Assembly: GCA_040383485.1 (NCBI GenBank)
Contig: JBEIDK010000049.1
Span: forward strand, 1-20,045
Length of the DNA stretch: 20,045 nt
Direction: 5' to 3'
From: JBEIDK01 sp040383485
GTDB taxonomy: Bacteria > Bacteroidota > Bacteroidia > UBA4408
The position numbers and the translations under genes were made by a program. Shown here one piece after another: positions 7,803 through 16,524 of the stretch. The notes under the pieces are model-generated. The model made no database searches. It saw only the letters and a program-made list of their open reading frames with translations, and was not told the origin of the DNA. Each line of letters begins with the position of its first letter. The first letter of the stretch is position 1.

Positions 7803-9386
7803 TTACTTATTTTTAAATTTTAGAAACACAAATAGTAAGATTAATAAACTCAACAATGAAGCCAACTTATAAATATAATCTCCCCATAAGGTAAATAGGG
7901 TTTGCTTGTTATTAAGGTTCAATGTTTGTTTCAATGCCATTGGTTTCCACCATTCACTCGTTTGTAAAATGTCACCCCTTTGATTATAAAATGCCGAAAT
8001 GCCTGTGTTGGCGCTACGTGCAATACTTCGCCTAGTTTCAATTGCCCTTAACCGAGCATATGCCAAATGTTGTTTATAGCCAGGCGTATCATCCCACCAT
8101 CCATCATTAGTAACTATAAATAATATGTTAGCGCCATTTTTAACGTATTCACTTACATACTCGCTATAAACACTTTCATAACAAACAATAGGTGCAACAA
8201 TAGCTTTGTTATTTTTATTGGTAAAAACGCTACGTTCTTTCTGTGTGCCTAAACTACCTGTGGTTCCTCCTAAATCAATGGCAAATTTTTCAAAATATTT
8301 CATCACTTGTGGGAATGGAATGATTTCTACGCCCGGCACTAATTTAGATTTGTGATAAATTTTAGTGGCTTCATTTTTTTCTACTTGTATGCAACTGTTG
8401 TATGAATCATAGAATAAATAATTATTTCTATTTTGACGTGCTGTAGCTGTTTCGGCAGTTTTATATTGCTTTGCCGTTGATGCACCAAGTACTAATGTTA
8501 GTTTCGGATATTTAGAATTATAGGTTCTTAATAAATCAAGTTCCTCTGTAGAATCAATTATATTTTCCCAAAGGTCTAAAGCAATAGCGGTTTCAGGCGC
8601 TACCCAAAAATCTGTTTTCTCGTCAACTAAGCCATTGGTAACTTTAATACAGCGTAACAATTGTTCAGTATTCATTTCGCCGCTAAACTTTTCATTGTAT
8701 GGGTCAATATTGGGTTGTGAAACAACTAGGCTAACTGGATTTTCTATTTCTGAATATTGAGAATAAATAAGTATTGAAATGCCTATTGGTGTTAATATTA
8801 ATGCAGCGATAATTGCGCTTTGTATTTTGTTGTTATTAGAAATAAATAGCCAATGAAAAATTAAAATATTTACTAATAAAACCCACAATGAGCCACCTTG
8901 CATTCCAGTATATTCGAACCATTGCACATATTTATGAGCATCGGCAAATACATTACCTAATGTTAGCCAAGGCCAACTCATATCCCAGTTTAAATGCACA
9001 TACTCAAATGAAAGCCATGAGCAAATTAGGAAACTGTAACCAATAAAGTGATTTGATTTTTTATGTATAAAATGAAACAGCTGAAACACCAAAGTCATTA
9101 ACAAGCTATTCATTAAAAATGCTAGCAAGGCTCCACCAAACGATGCATAAGTAACCCACCATGTAGTTAATAAATTCCAGATAAGAAAGGTTAAATACGA
9201 ATATCCGAAAAATGCAGAATTTGTTTTTTCATATTTGTTTTTAGAATAATCAAATTCAACGCTCAATAACGGAATAAAAGCAACAAATATAAGTGGCCAA
9301 TAACCATTAGGGCTCCAACTAAGCCAGAGTAGTATTGCACTAACAAGACACTTTACAAATTTATTTTTTAGAAAAGTTTCAATCAT
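7803..9386 (-). CDS. lnt: Apolipoprotein N-acyltransferase
   Basis: An inner-membrane enzyme that adds the third acyl chain to the N-terminal cysteine of apolipoproteins, completing lipoprotein maturation before sorting to the outer membrane. The 527-residue protein has several N-terminal membrane helices (~10-215), a nitrilase-like periplasmic domain (~220-495) and a last membrane helix (~505-523, SLLSLLILLFVFL). The catalytic triad is present: E265 (WVAPETA), K346 (YHKSKLVPGVE) and C402 (PIVCYESVYSEY). The product-side block FIVTNDGWWDDTPGYKQHL and the RAIETRRSIARSANTG segment are diagnostic. The ATG at 9386 starts a basic-hydrophobic first helix. It is the first gene of a two-gene unit with the amidase. 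Confidence 0.95.
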   Translation of the reverse strand: MIETFLKNKFVKCLVSAILLWLSWSPNGYWPLIFVAFIPLLSVEFDYSKNKYEKTNSAFFGYSYLTFLIWNLLTTWWVTYASFGGALLAFLMNSLLMTLVFQLFHFIHKKSNHFIGYSFLICSWLSFEYVHLNWDMSWPWLTLGNVFADAHKYVQWFEYTGMQGGSLWVLLVNILIFHWLFISNNNKIQSAIIAALILTPIGISILIYSQYSEIENPVSLVVSQPNIDPYNEKFSGEMNTEQLLRCIKVTNGLVDEKTDFWVAPETAIALDLWENIIDSTEELDLLRTYNSKYPKLTLVLGASTAKQYKTAETATARQNRNNYLFYDSYNSCIQVEKNEATKIYHKSKLVPGVEIIPFPQVMKYFEKFAIDLGGTTGSLGTQKERSVFTNKNNKAIVAPIVCYESVYSEYVSEYVKNGANILFIVTNDGWWDDTPGYKQHLAYARLRAIETRRSIARSANTGISAFYNQRGDILQTSEWWKPMALKQTLNLNNKQTLFTLWGDYIYKLASLLSLLILLFVFLKFKNK

Positions 9387-9530
9387 AATTTAATTACAAA
9401 AATCTCAAATTAATGCCAATCAAATTATTCACAATACATTATTTGTTAAACTTCGAATGTGGATAACACTCCTGTATATTCTAGAACTAATTATTACCTA
9501 CTATTTTTTAATCTAATATTGGATTGTTAC

Positions 9531-9866
9531 TTAATCAACCTTTTCAACAACAACAGCAGTGCCATATGCCAGCACTTCTGTCAAGCCATTCATTACTTCA
9601 TTTGCGTCATACCTCATATTAATAATTGCGTTAGCTCCTTTTTCTAAGGCGTTTTGAATCAGTAATTGATAAGCTTCTTCTCTTGCATTTTCACAAAGCT
9701 CGGTATAAATACTGCTTCTACCTCCAAATAAAGTCATAAATCCACCAGCAATATTTCCTACTATGCTTCTCGAACGTACCGTTATACCGCGCACCAATCC
9801 TAATTGCTGCTTAATTTTATAACCTTCAAGGTTTGTACTAGTTGTAATTAATAATTCTTTATGCAT
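9531..9866 (-). CDS. YbjQ/UPF0145 (DUF74) family protein
   Basis: A 111-residue protein of the YbjQ family, small pentameric-type proteins of unsettled function sometimes listed as heavy-metal-binding. Family blocks are visible: LLITTSTNLEGYKIKQQLGLVRG at the start, then TVRSRSIVGNIAGGF, a helical segment with AREEAYQLLIQNALEKGANAII, and the closing MRYDANEVMNGLTEVLAYGTAV. Length is near the usual 105-110. There is no signal peptide. It is on the same strand as lnt but 144 bp away with no shared function evident, so co-transcription is uncertain. It is divergent from the S8 protease gene. Confidence 0.92.
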   Translation of the reverse strand: MHKELLITTSTNLEGYKIKQQLGLVRGITVRSRSIVGNIAGGFMTLFGGRSSIYTELCENAREEAYQLLIQNALEKGANAIINMRYDANEVMNGLTEVLAYGTAVVVEKVD

Positions 9867-9944
9867 TGCATTGTTTTTTTTGTGGATTCAAATATCTATA
9901 ATTATTACTATATGTTGCACATTATTTATTTATCAGCCGCATTT

Positions 9945-9975
9945 TTTGTTTATCTCATCAATTCAATTTAATTTG
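9945..9975 (+). promoter_or_regulatory. Near-consensus promoter of the S8 protease gene
   Basis: TTTG at 9945-9948 is followed after 20 bp by TAATTTG at 9969-9975, close to TTTG-N20-TAnnTTTG but one T short in the -7 box. It ends 20 bp before the preferred ATG at 9996. Confidence 0.35.
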
Positions 9976-9995
9976 TGCTAACAATAAATAATATA

Positions 9996-12851
9996 ATGAA
10001 TAAAATTTTACTAAAAAGTTTAATTGCGCTTGCATTTGTTACTCCAAATATAGCCAGTGCAAAGAGCAATGTCGAAGGTTCAGCAGCAGTATTTCATGCT
10101 CCGGCTAATCTTAAACCTACCGATTATACTCAAAATACCATACTCTTTAAAGTTAAAGAACAATATAGAGACTTATGTACCGCCAACAATATTAATGAGG
10201 CTTCTATACAATTGGCCTTTACAAAGTTAGGTTTGGGTAATTTAAGAATTCTTTTTCCGCATTGCGAAAAACCAAAATCAAAGTTTAATGCATTAGGCCA
10301 AGAATATGCAGATCTTACGCTAACATATCAGCTTACATTTACCACTAACACTGAAATTGTTGAAGCAATAAATGTGCTATTAGCCACTGGTAAAGTAGTG
10401 TACGCCGAACCAAAATATATTCATAAAACACATTTGACTCCAAATGACCCGAATATTTCAAATCAAAATTTATGGCTTACTAAAATAAATGCTTACAATG
10501 CTTGGAATATTTCAACTGGCGATACAAATGTAGTCATTGGTATTGTTGATTCAGGAACAGATATTAACCATCCAGATTTAGTGGCCAATTTAAAAATCAA
10601 TTACAATGAAATTGTAAATAATATTGATGATGATAATGATGGTTATGTAGATAACTACAGAGGTTGGGATGTTAGTGAAAATGACAATAATGCCGACATT
10701 GATAATAGCGACCATGGTTCACACGTTTCAGGATGTGCCGCAGCTGCTACCAATAATGCTACCGGAGTAGCTAGTCCTGGTTTCAATTGTAAGTTTTTAC
10801 CAATTAAATGTGCAAAGTTAAATAGCACAACAAGCATTGATAATGGTTATGAAGGAATAGTATATGCAGCAAACCATGGTTGTAATATAATTAACTGTTC
10901 TTGGGGTGGAGGTTCTGCAGGAATAACAGGACAAGATGCTGTAACTTACGCCACTATAAATAAGAATGCCTTGGTTCTTGCTTCTGCAGGTAACGATAAT
11001 GCCGATTTAATTTCATATCCTGCGGCATACCAGTATGTGACTTCTGTAGCGGCTACAAATAATAGTGATATTAGAGCTTCATTCTCAACATATAATTATA
11101 CTGTAGATGTTTCTGCGCCTGGCAATAACATTTACTCTACTGTATACAATAATACCTATGGCAACAAAAGTGGAACATCTATGTCTTCGCCTATAGCAGC
11201 TGGAGCGGCAGCATTAATTAAATCAGTTTTCCCAAACTATAATGCCCTTCAAATAGGTGAGCAATTGCGCGTTACATGTAGTAATATTTATAACATTAGT
11301 TTCAATGCATTATACATTAATAAATTGGGTAAAGGACGCATCAACATGGCCAATAGTTTAACCCAATCCTTGCCTTCAGTTAGAATGGAACCAATAAATA
11401 TTACTGATGGAAACGACAATGCATTCGTTGCTTTGGACACATTAAAAATTTCTGGTTCATTTATGAACTACCTAGCCCCAACAACAAATTGCAATGTTGT
11501 ACTTTCAGCTCAAACTAATGGTCAATATGTTACCATTATAAATCCTAATTTTAGTATAGGTGCATTAAACACCTTAGCTTCAATTCCTAATGCTTTGGCA
11601 CCATTCAAGGTATTAATTAACGCTAATACCCCGGCGAACACTAAAATTCTTTTTAAGCTTACTTATAATGATGGCACCACTTACGACGACTTTCAGGGAT
11701 TTGAAGTAATTGCAAACGTTGATTATATTAATGTTAATATTAATGATATTGCTACTACCATTACAAGCAAAGGTAGGTTGTTTTACAATGCCGAAAGTCC
11801 TACTCAAGGTTTAGGCTTTGCTTATAAAGATACTGCCTTGGCTTATGAATGTGGGTTGATGATTGGTACTTCATCATCTCAGTTGGTTAACAACGTAAGG
11901 GGAACTGGAGCTGCACATAGCATCGATTTTCAATCTATGAATGCAGTTCAGCGCAATTCAGTAAACCCAATTTCTGACTTCGATTTATTTGGTCGTTTCA
12001 ACGATATTATTGCACCAGCGGCAAATATATTGAATTGCGAAGTGGCTCATAAATCTTATGCTTGGAATCAGGTTGGTCATACCAAATATATTATTGTAGA
12101 ATATTTTATTAAGAACACTTCTAGCATAGCCTTTAATAATTTGTATGCGGGTATTTTTACCGATTGGGACATTCAAAATTATGCTACTAATAAGTCTAAT
12201 GAAAATCCTGCAATTAAGTTAGGATATGCTTATAGCACCAACTCAACTAAACTATTTGCAGGCGTTAAGGTATTAACAAGCGCTCCATATAATATGTATG
12301 CTGCTGATAATGTTACCGGAGGTGGCGGGGGGCTTGATTTAGCGAATGGTTTTGATATTTCCGAAAAATACCAAGCATTATCTACCTCACGTCCGCAAGC
12401 AGGTGCAGGAGCAGGTGTTGATGTAATTAATATTGTTAGTACTGGTCCTTATTCTGTTAATGCAGGAGATTCGGTAAAGGTGGCATTCGCTATTTTAGCT
12501 GGTGACGATTTATTAGATTTAGAAAACAGCGCTAATAATGCACAAGCTAAGTATGACGCAATCTATGCGGGTATCAATAATATTACTGATAAAAAAGAGT
12601 CAATTAATTGTTATCCTAATCCTACAGCTGGTAATGTTAGGTTTAATTTTAACATAGAAAAATCAGGTATCGTGCAATTGAAGATTTATGATGCTACCGG
12701 TAAAATTGTAAGCGAACCTATCAATTCAATGTATGGTCAAGGTAGTTTCAATTTCGATTTCAATCTTTCTGAATTAAGTGCAGGCCTTTATTCATATACT
12801 TTAACAACACCTAACGGAACCATAGCCAATAAGCTTAACATACAGAAATAA
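9996..12851 (+). CDS. Subtilisin-like serine protease (S8) with T9SS C-terminal sorting domain
   Basis: A secreted or surface-anchored endopeptidase of the subtilase family. The 951-residue chain has a signal peptide (residues 1-22, NKILLKSLIALAFV...ASA) and a prodomain-like segment (~42-140). The S8 domain (~155-455) has D185 (IVDSGTDINHPDL), H240 (DHGSHVSG) and S395 (GTSMSSP) as the triad, plus the oxyanion-region block ASAGNDNAD. A long beta-rich region (~460-855) follows. The last ~80 residues are a type A T9SS sorting domain (CYPNPTAGNVRFNF ... GKIV ... LSAGLYSYTLTT...KLNIQK), which directs export through the Por machinery. The ATG at 9996 is preferred over an in-frame GTG at 9975 because it begins right at the signal peptide and leaves room for the near-consensus promoter. 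Confidence 0.94.
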   Translation: MNKILLKSLIALAFVTPNIASAKSNVEGSAAVFHAPANLKPTDYTQNTILFKVKEQYRDLCTANNINEASIQLAFTKLGLGNLRILFPHCEKPKSKFNALGQEYADLTLTYQLTFTTNTEIVEAINVLLATGKVVYAEPKYIHKTHLTPNDPNISNQNLWLTKINAYNAWNISTGDTNVVIGIVDSGTDINHPDLVANLKINYNEIVNNIDDDNDGYVDNYRGWDVSENDNNADIDNSDHGSHVSGCAAAATNNATGVASPGFNCKFLPIKCAKLNSTTSIDNGYEGIVYAANHGCNIINCSWGGGSAGITGQDAVTYATINKNALVLASAGNDNADLISYPAAYQYVTSVAATNNSDIRASFSTYNYTVDVSAPGNNIYSTVYNNTYGNKSGTSMSSPIAAGAAALIKSVFPNYNALQIGEQLRVTCSNIYNISFNALYINKLGKGRINMANSLTQSLPSVRMEPINITDGNDNAFVALDTLKISGSFMNYLAPTTNCNVVLSAQTNGQYVTIINPNFSIGALNTLASIPNALAPFKVLINANTPANTKILFKLTYNDGTTYDDFQGFEVIANVDYINVNINDIATTITSKGRLFYNAESPTQGLGFAYKDTALAYECGLMIGTSSSQLVNNVRGTGAAHSIDFQSMNAVQRNSVNPISDFDLFGRFNDIIAPAANILNCEVAHKSYAWNQVGHTKYIIVEYFIKNTSSIAFNNLYAGIFTDWDIQNYATNKSNENPAIKLGYAYSTNSTKLFAGVKVLTSAPYNMYAADNVTGGGGGLDLANGFDISEKYQALSTSRPQAGAGAGVDVINIVSTGPYSVNAGDSVKVAFAILAGDDLLDLENSANNAQAKYDAIYAGINNITDKKESINCYPNPTAGNVRFNFNIEKSGIVQLKIYDATGKIVSEPINSMYGQGSFNFDFNLSELSAGLYSYTLTTPNGTIANKLNIQK

Positions 12852-12985
12852 TTAAGTCAGTAAAGTATCTTATAAAATTAAAATTCAATTGAAGCAATAA
12901 GAAGAAATTTAGTTTCAGTATAAAGTTCATGAAAATGAATAAGGTACTTAGTATGTACCAATAATGTGTAATTTATTTAATAAGT

Positions 12986-13099
12986 AATATTTTTGCACAA
13001 AATTGCAATACCCTCGAAACCATTAATGTGAGTGGTTTTGCAAAGGGAATTTATTTTGTGAAGGTGAATGAAAAATCAACTAAATTTATCAAGGAATAA
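12986..13099 (+). pseudogene. Remnant of a T9SS C-terminal sorting domain
   Basis: The frame reads IFAQNCNTLETINVSGFAKG then IYFVKVNEKSTKFIKE and stops at TAA (13097-13099). It matches the last residues of the next gene (NTLETIDVSGFVKGVYFVRV...MKFIKE) almost position by position. Over the last 31 codons 75 of 93 bases agree with 15616-15708. An in-frame stop lies at 12962-12964 and there is no start codon or signal peptide, so this is the 3' stub of a lost or rearranged cargo gene. A chance TATTTTTG at 12988-12995 matches the promoter -7 consensus and could serve the gene at 13117. The upstream part of the gap (12852-12985) shows only a weak GGTAC/GTACC hairpin. Confidence 0.8.
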
Positions 13100-13116
13100 T
13101 TAGATAAAATATAGGT

Positions 13117-15708
13117 ATGAAACATCTTTACAAATTAGCAATTGCAATTATTTTCATTGCAATTCATTCGGCAAATGCAACCAACGTAAGTGGTAATGTT
13201 TACGGACATTGGACGCTTGCTAATTCTCCCTACAATGTTGTCAACAACATCAATATTCCCAGCGATTCTACTTTAATAATTGATGCTGGAGTTGATGTAA
13301 CTTTTAATGCCAATTATGAAATGAAAATTGATGGACGTGTTCTAGCAATTGGTAATGTAAGCGATTCAATTTCATTTACTGCACCTAATTTATTTCCTGG
13401 CTTTGCAGGTATTCGGTTTGAAGTAACAAATGCTACACAGGATTCATCTATTTTCGAATATTGCTTTGTGAAAAATGCAAATCGCGGCACTCAATTTCTT
13501 ACCGGGATGGATAACTATGGTGGAGCTTTTCTCATTAACAATTTTAATAAAGTGAGGATTCAGAATTGTTCAATTACATATTGCAAAGCTTTTGATGCTG
13601 GTGCAGGTATTTGTATTTATAATTCAAGTAACATAGCTATTCTAGATAATTATATTGCATATAACAATGCTTTGGATGCATCTAGTTCGGTAAATGATGG
13701 TGGCGGTATATATTGTAAAGGAAATAGTAGTCCAATCATAAGTCGTAATGAAATTAGTTATAATACTGCCTCCGGACGTGGAGGTGCAATTTATGTTTCA
13801 GGAGGAAGTCCACAAATTAATAATAATTTAATTACCCGTAATAATATTTACCCGTGTTGGTTTACTGGCAACTGTAATGTAAATTTTGTAAACAATATTC
13901 TTACATTTAATAACTTAACTAACGGTAATATAGGTCCGCCAATCTCGATTAATCAAGCCATCAATGTACTCATTCAAAATAATACAATCACTAATAATGT
14001 AAATTCGAGCTATAGTGGTTTTTTAAAAGGTGGGGGCATATATGTGGGCACCGCAACAAACATTTTAATAAAAGGAAATACAATTACAAAAAATAGTTTG
14101 TCGGTTTCAACAAGTGGTTATGTTCTTGAAGGGGGAGGCATTTACTGCAATACTACTAATAAAGCCTATATCATTAATAATTTTATTAGTAATAATACTG
14201 GTGCTGCAAATGGTGGCGGGGTTTATATTAAAAATGGATTTCTAATCAATAATGTTATTTGCAATAATATGGCTTTAGGAGGAACACTTAATGATGGCAA
14301 AGGTGGAGGAGTTTGCTTACAGGATACTGTTGTTTTAATAAACAATACCATAGCGAATAATTATGCAAAAAAAGGTGGAGGCGTTTATATTAATGGTCGT
14401 CGAAATTCAAAAATGTTCAATTGCATTGTTTGGGGTAATGATGTTTCATCGAGTGGTTCAGGAAGACAAGTATATTGTAATAACACACAAACTTTACTCA
14501 ACTACACCATTAAAAATTGCGATATAGATAGTGGTCAAGCCAAAATTGGATTACAGAACAACAATTTACAAGGAATGATTTACCAAAACAATATTGATAC
14601 TATTCCTGGATTTGTAAATCCTACTGATACTGCATGGGTAACAGCGGATGCTACATTGGCTGATTGGACATTGTTGAACTCATCTGCTTGTATCAATACT
14701 GGTGATTCTACGTTAGTTTCAGAGTTAACTGATATTGCTGGAAATGATAGAGTTTACGATACAAATGTAGATATGGGTGCTTATGAATATCAATCTTTAG
14801 TATTGAATTTGCCGAGTGCAAATTTTATTTTATCAAATGATTCAATTTGTGCAAATAGTAGTTTTCAATTACAAAATATGAGTTCAAATGCTTCAAGTTA
14901 TTCTTGGACGTTTCAAGATGGAATACCTGCAACATCCTCAGCTCAAAACCCAAGTGTACTGTGGAATACAAGTGGGCAAAAAATAATTAAGTTGGTTGTT
15001 GCAAATAATTCTGGAGTGGATAGTTTATCGCAAATAATTACAGTAAATCCACTACCAATTGCTTCAACAATTTCTGCATTAGGCAATACAACTTTTTGTG
15101 CAGGAGGTTCGGTAATGCTAATGGGCAATATTGGAGGTACTTGGAACAATGGTTCAACTGCAGCGGACATTAATGTTAGTACCGCTGGAAATTATTATGT
15201 GGTGTTAAGCAATAATTGTGGAGATGATACTTCAAACATAATTTCTATTAATTTAGAGTCGCTGCCTACACCTAACATTTTAGTTTTTGGAAATATACTT
15301 ACAGTTGATACTGCCATGTTTGCTACTTATCAATGGCAATTGAATGGTGTTGACATTCCAAATGAAAATACTTATTCTTATACAGCTACGCAAACTGGAA
15401 ATTATTCGGTGGTAGTTACAAGTGCAAATGGTTGTAGTGGAATTTCTCCTGTTGAGAATGTATTGATTACTAGTGTTTCAAACTTAAATAAATTGAATCT
15501 GTTTTCATTGTTTCCGAGTCCTACAAATTCAGTCATCAATATTGCAGGTGTTATAAACCAAAAGTTGGAAATCCAAAACACTTTAGGCCAGACTATATTT
15601 TCAAAACAAAACTCCAATACCCTTGAAACCATTGATGTGAGCGGATTTGTAAAGGGGGTGTATTTTGTGAGGGTCAATAATACATCAATGAAATTTATAA
15701 AAGAATAG
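13117..15708 (+). CDS. Secreted right-handed beta-helix protein with PKD-like domain and T9SS sorting domain
   Basis: An 863-residue secreted protein. A signal peptide covers residues 1-21 (KHLYKLAIAIIFIAIHSANA). A parallel beta-helix follows (~30-480), with about nine coils marked by a GGGIY/GGGVY turn and a downstream N-N-x-I rung (GGGIYCKGNSSPIISRNEI, GGAIYVSGGSPQINNNLI, GGGIYVGTATNILIKGNTI and others). Next come a choice-of-anchor-like end (DMGAYEYQ), a PKD-like domain (~568-645, SYSWTFQDG), two Ig-like repeats with paired Cys (~646-790), and a T9SS type A domain (~795-863, ending MKFIKE). Beta-helix proteins of this build bind or cleave polysaccharides, or act as adhesins. No pectate-lyase catalytic set is evident, so a binding or structural role is inferred. 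The ATG at 13117 starts the signal peptide. Confidence 0.92.
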   Translation: MKHLYKLAIAIIFIAIHSANATNVSGNVYGHWTLANSPYNVVNNINIPSDSTLIIDAGVDVTFNANYEMKIDGRVLAIGNVSDSISFTAPNLFPGFAGIRFEVTNATQDSSIFEYCFVKNANRGTQFLTGMDNYGGAFLINNFNKVRIQNCSITYCKAFDAGAGICIYNSSNIAILDNYIAYNNALDASSSVNDGGGIYCKGNSSPIISRNEISYNTASGRGGAIYVSGGSPQINNNLITRNNIYPCWFTGNCNVNFVNNILTFNNLTNGNIGPPISINQAINVLIQNNTITNNVNSSYSGFLKGGGIYVGTATNILIKGNTITKNSLSVSTSGYVLEGGGIYCNTTNKAYIINNFISNNTGAANGGGVYIKNGFLINNVICNNMALGGTLNDGKGGGVCLQDTVVLINNTIANNYAKKGGGVYINGRRNSKMFNCIVWGNDVSSSGSGRQVYCNNTQTLLNYTIKNCDIDSGQAKIGLQNNNLQGMIYQNNIDTIPGFVNPTDTAWVTADATLADWTLLNSSACINTGDSTLVSELTDIAGNDRVYDTNVDMGAYEYQSLVLNLPSANFILSNDSICANSSFQLQNMSSNASSYSWTFQDGIPATSSAQNPSVLWNTSGQKIIKLVVANNSGVDSLSQIITVNPLPIASTISALGNTTFCAGGSVMLMGNIGGTWNNGSTAADINVSTAGNYYVVLSNNCGDDTSNIISINLESLPTPNILVFGNILTVDTAMFATYQWQLNGVDIPNENTYSYTATQTGNYSVVVTSANGCSGISPVENVLITSVSNLNKLNLFSLFPSPTNSVINIAGVINQKLEIQNTLGQTIFSKQNSNTLETIDVSGFVKGVYFVRVNNTSMKFIKE

Positions 15709-15757
15709 TTGAATAATTTTACAAGATAAAAAGATACATTTTAATAATCAGTTTAAT

Positions 15758-15809
15758 ACGGAGATGAAAACCCGCCTATTGCCAATGTGCTATTGGCGGC
15801 TTTCATCCG
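15758..15809. repeat. Palindromic element, copy 1 of a 34-bp direct repeat; possible bidirectional terminator
   Basis: Bases 15758-15791 match 16491-16524 at 29 of 34 positions. This copy also forms its own cruciform: an outer arm CGGAGATGAAA (15759-15769) with TTTCATCCG (15801-15809), and a perfect inner hairpin GCCAAT-GTGCT-ATTGGC (15781-15797). It lies between the convergent ends of the beta-helix gene (+) and the small secreted protein gene (-), where a bidirectional terminator would be expected. It lacks a T-run. Confidence 0.6.
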
Positions 15810-15837
15810 ATATGGGTTTCGTAATTGTGTTATAATT

Positions 15838-16212
15838 CTATTCATGCTTCTTCCAATAGAGCCAGTATTCATTTGCTGTCTCGTTAATAAAAATATCGAA
15901 CGCATAGCTACCCGCTTTCTTTTTCTTTGATTTAGTAGCACATGATTTCAAATTGAACGGTCTCTTTTTTTCTTTAATAATACCAAATGGGCGGTTGAGC
16001 GGAACATCTCCTTGCATAGTAATTTCGTCAATATCAGAAAGAAAAACAGTAGAATCCTTACTTATTTTTCCTAAATAAAAATGGTGAAACGATACTGAGT
16101 CAAGATTGTAACCGGTTTTATTGAAAACTTTAATTCGTATGTTCTGACCGATTAAAAATGTAGGTATTAGCAGTAAAACTGCTAATTGAAATATGAATTT
16201 AAATTTTAACAT
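15838..16212 (-). CDS. Small secreted protein, function unknown
   Basis: A 124-residue protein that I do not recognise. The N-terminus is a signal peptide (LKFKFIFQLAVLLLIPTFLIGQ, cleavage probably at IGQ/N), so it is exported. The mature part is short and predicted beta-rich (IRIKVFNKTGYNLDSVSFH, DSTVFLSDIDEITMQGDV), with a basic stretch KSCATKSKKKKAG and an aromatic end ANEYWLYWKKHE. One Cys remains in the mature chain; it is not a lipobox. The ATG at 16212 is preferred over an upstream in-frame TTG at 16239 because it begins exactly at the signal peptide. A minus-strand terminator-like hairpin with a T-run ends 30 bp upstream, so it is probably not read from the delta-60 gene. Confidence 0.75.
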   Translation of the reverse strand: MLKFKFIFQLAVLLLIPTFLIGQNIRIKVFNKTGYNLDSVSFHHFYLGKISKDSTVFLSDIDEITMQGDVPLNRPFGIIKEKKRPFNLKSCATKSKKKKAGSYAFDIFINETANEYWLYWKKHE

Positions 16213-16241
16213 GATTGATGGGTTTTGTCTTGTTCTCAACT

Positions 16242-16279
16242 AAAAAAATCAATGGATTATGTTGTTTCTAATCCAATGA
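16242..16279 (-). terminator. Rho-independent terminator, minus strand
   Basis: Arms TCAATGGATTA (16249-16259) and TAATCCAATGA (16269-16279) pair at 10 of 11 positions around a 9-nt loop. On the minus strand the hairpin is followed at once by a run of seven T. It would stop transcripts coming from the delta-60-repeat gene before they enter the small secreted protein gene. Confidence 0.6.
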
Positions 16280-16463
16280 TTTAAAATTTTTCACGTTCAT
16301 CAAGTGCATCCCTAACAAGTTGCTCTCTAGCAGAAATAGTTTCCGTTTAGCTTGATGCTTCAAAGTTAAATTTTTTTTTTATTGTCAAACAATGATTTAT
16401 ATGTTTGTCGAAGCTGAGTTGTTTAACACTTAATTTTCTTAATAAACCCAATCATTATTTATA

Positions 16464-16524
16464 GTTTCGGCTACTCTCGGCTGAGCCGAGACGGAGACGA
16501 AACCCTGCCTATTGCCGATTTGCT
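16464..16524. repeat. Large palindrome joined to copy 2 of the 34-bp repeat
   Basis: A perfect odd palindrome TCTCGGCT-G-AGCCGAGA (16475-16491) is enclosed by GTTTCG (16464-16469) and CGAAAC (16498-16503). Its right half overlaps the 34-bp repeat at 16491-16524 (29/34 identical to 15758-15791). It is much more GC-rich than its surroundings. It could act as a terminator or as a recombination or insertion site. Confidence 0.6.

Noticed and set aside
9459..9647. 62-codon plus-strand frame in the lnt-ybjQ gap
   Set aside because: It overlaps the YbjQ-family coding region antisense, and its composition looks random.
9975..9995. GTG start giving a longer S8 protease
   Set aside because: It adds seven residues before the natural signal peptide and overlaps the putative -7 box; ATG at 9996 fits better.
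16213..16239. TTG start giving a longer small secreted protein
   Set aside because: The added residues precede a complete signal peptide that starts at ATG 16212.
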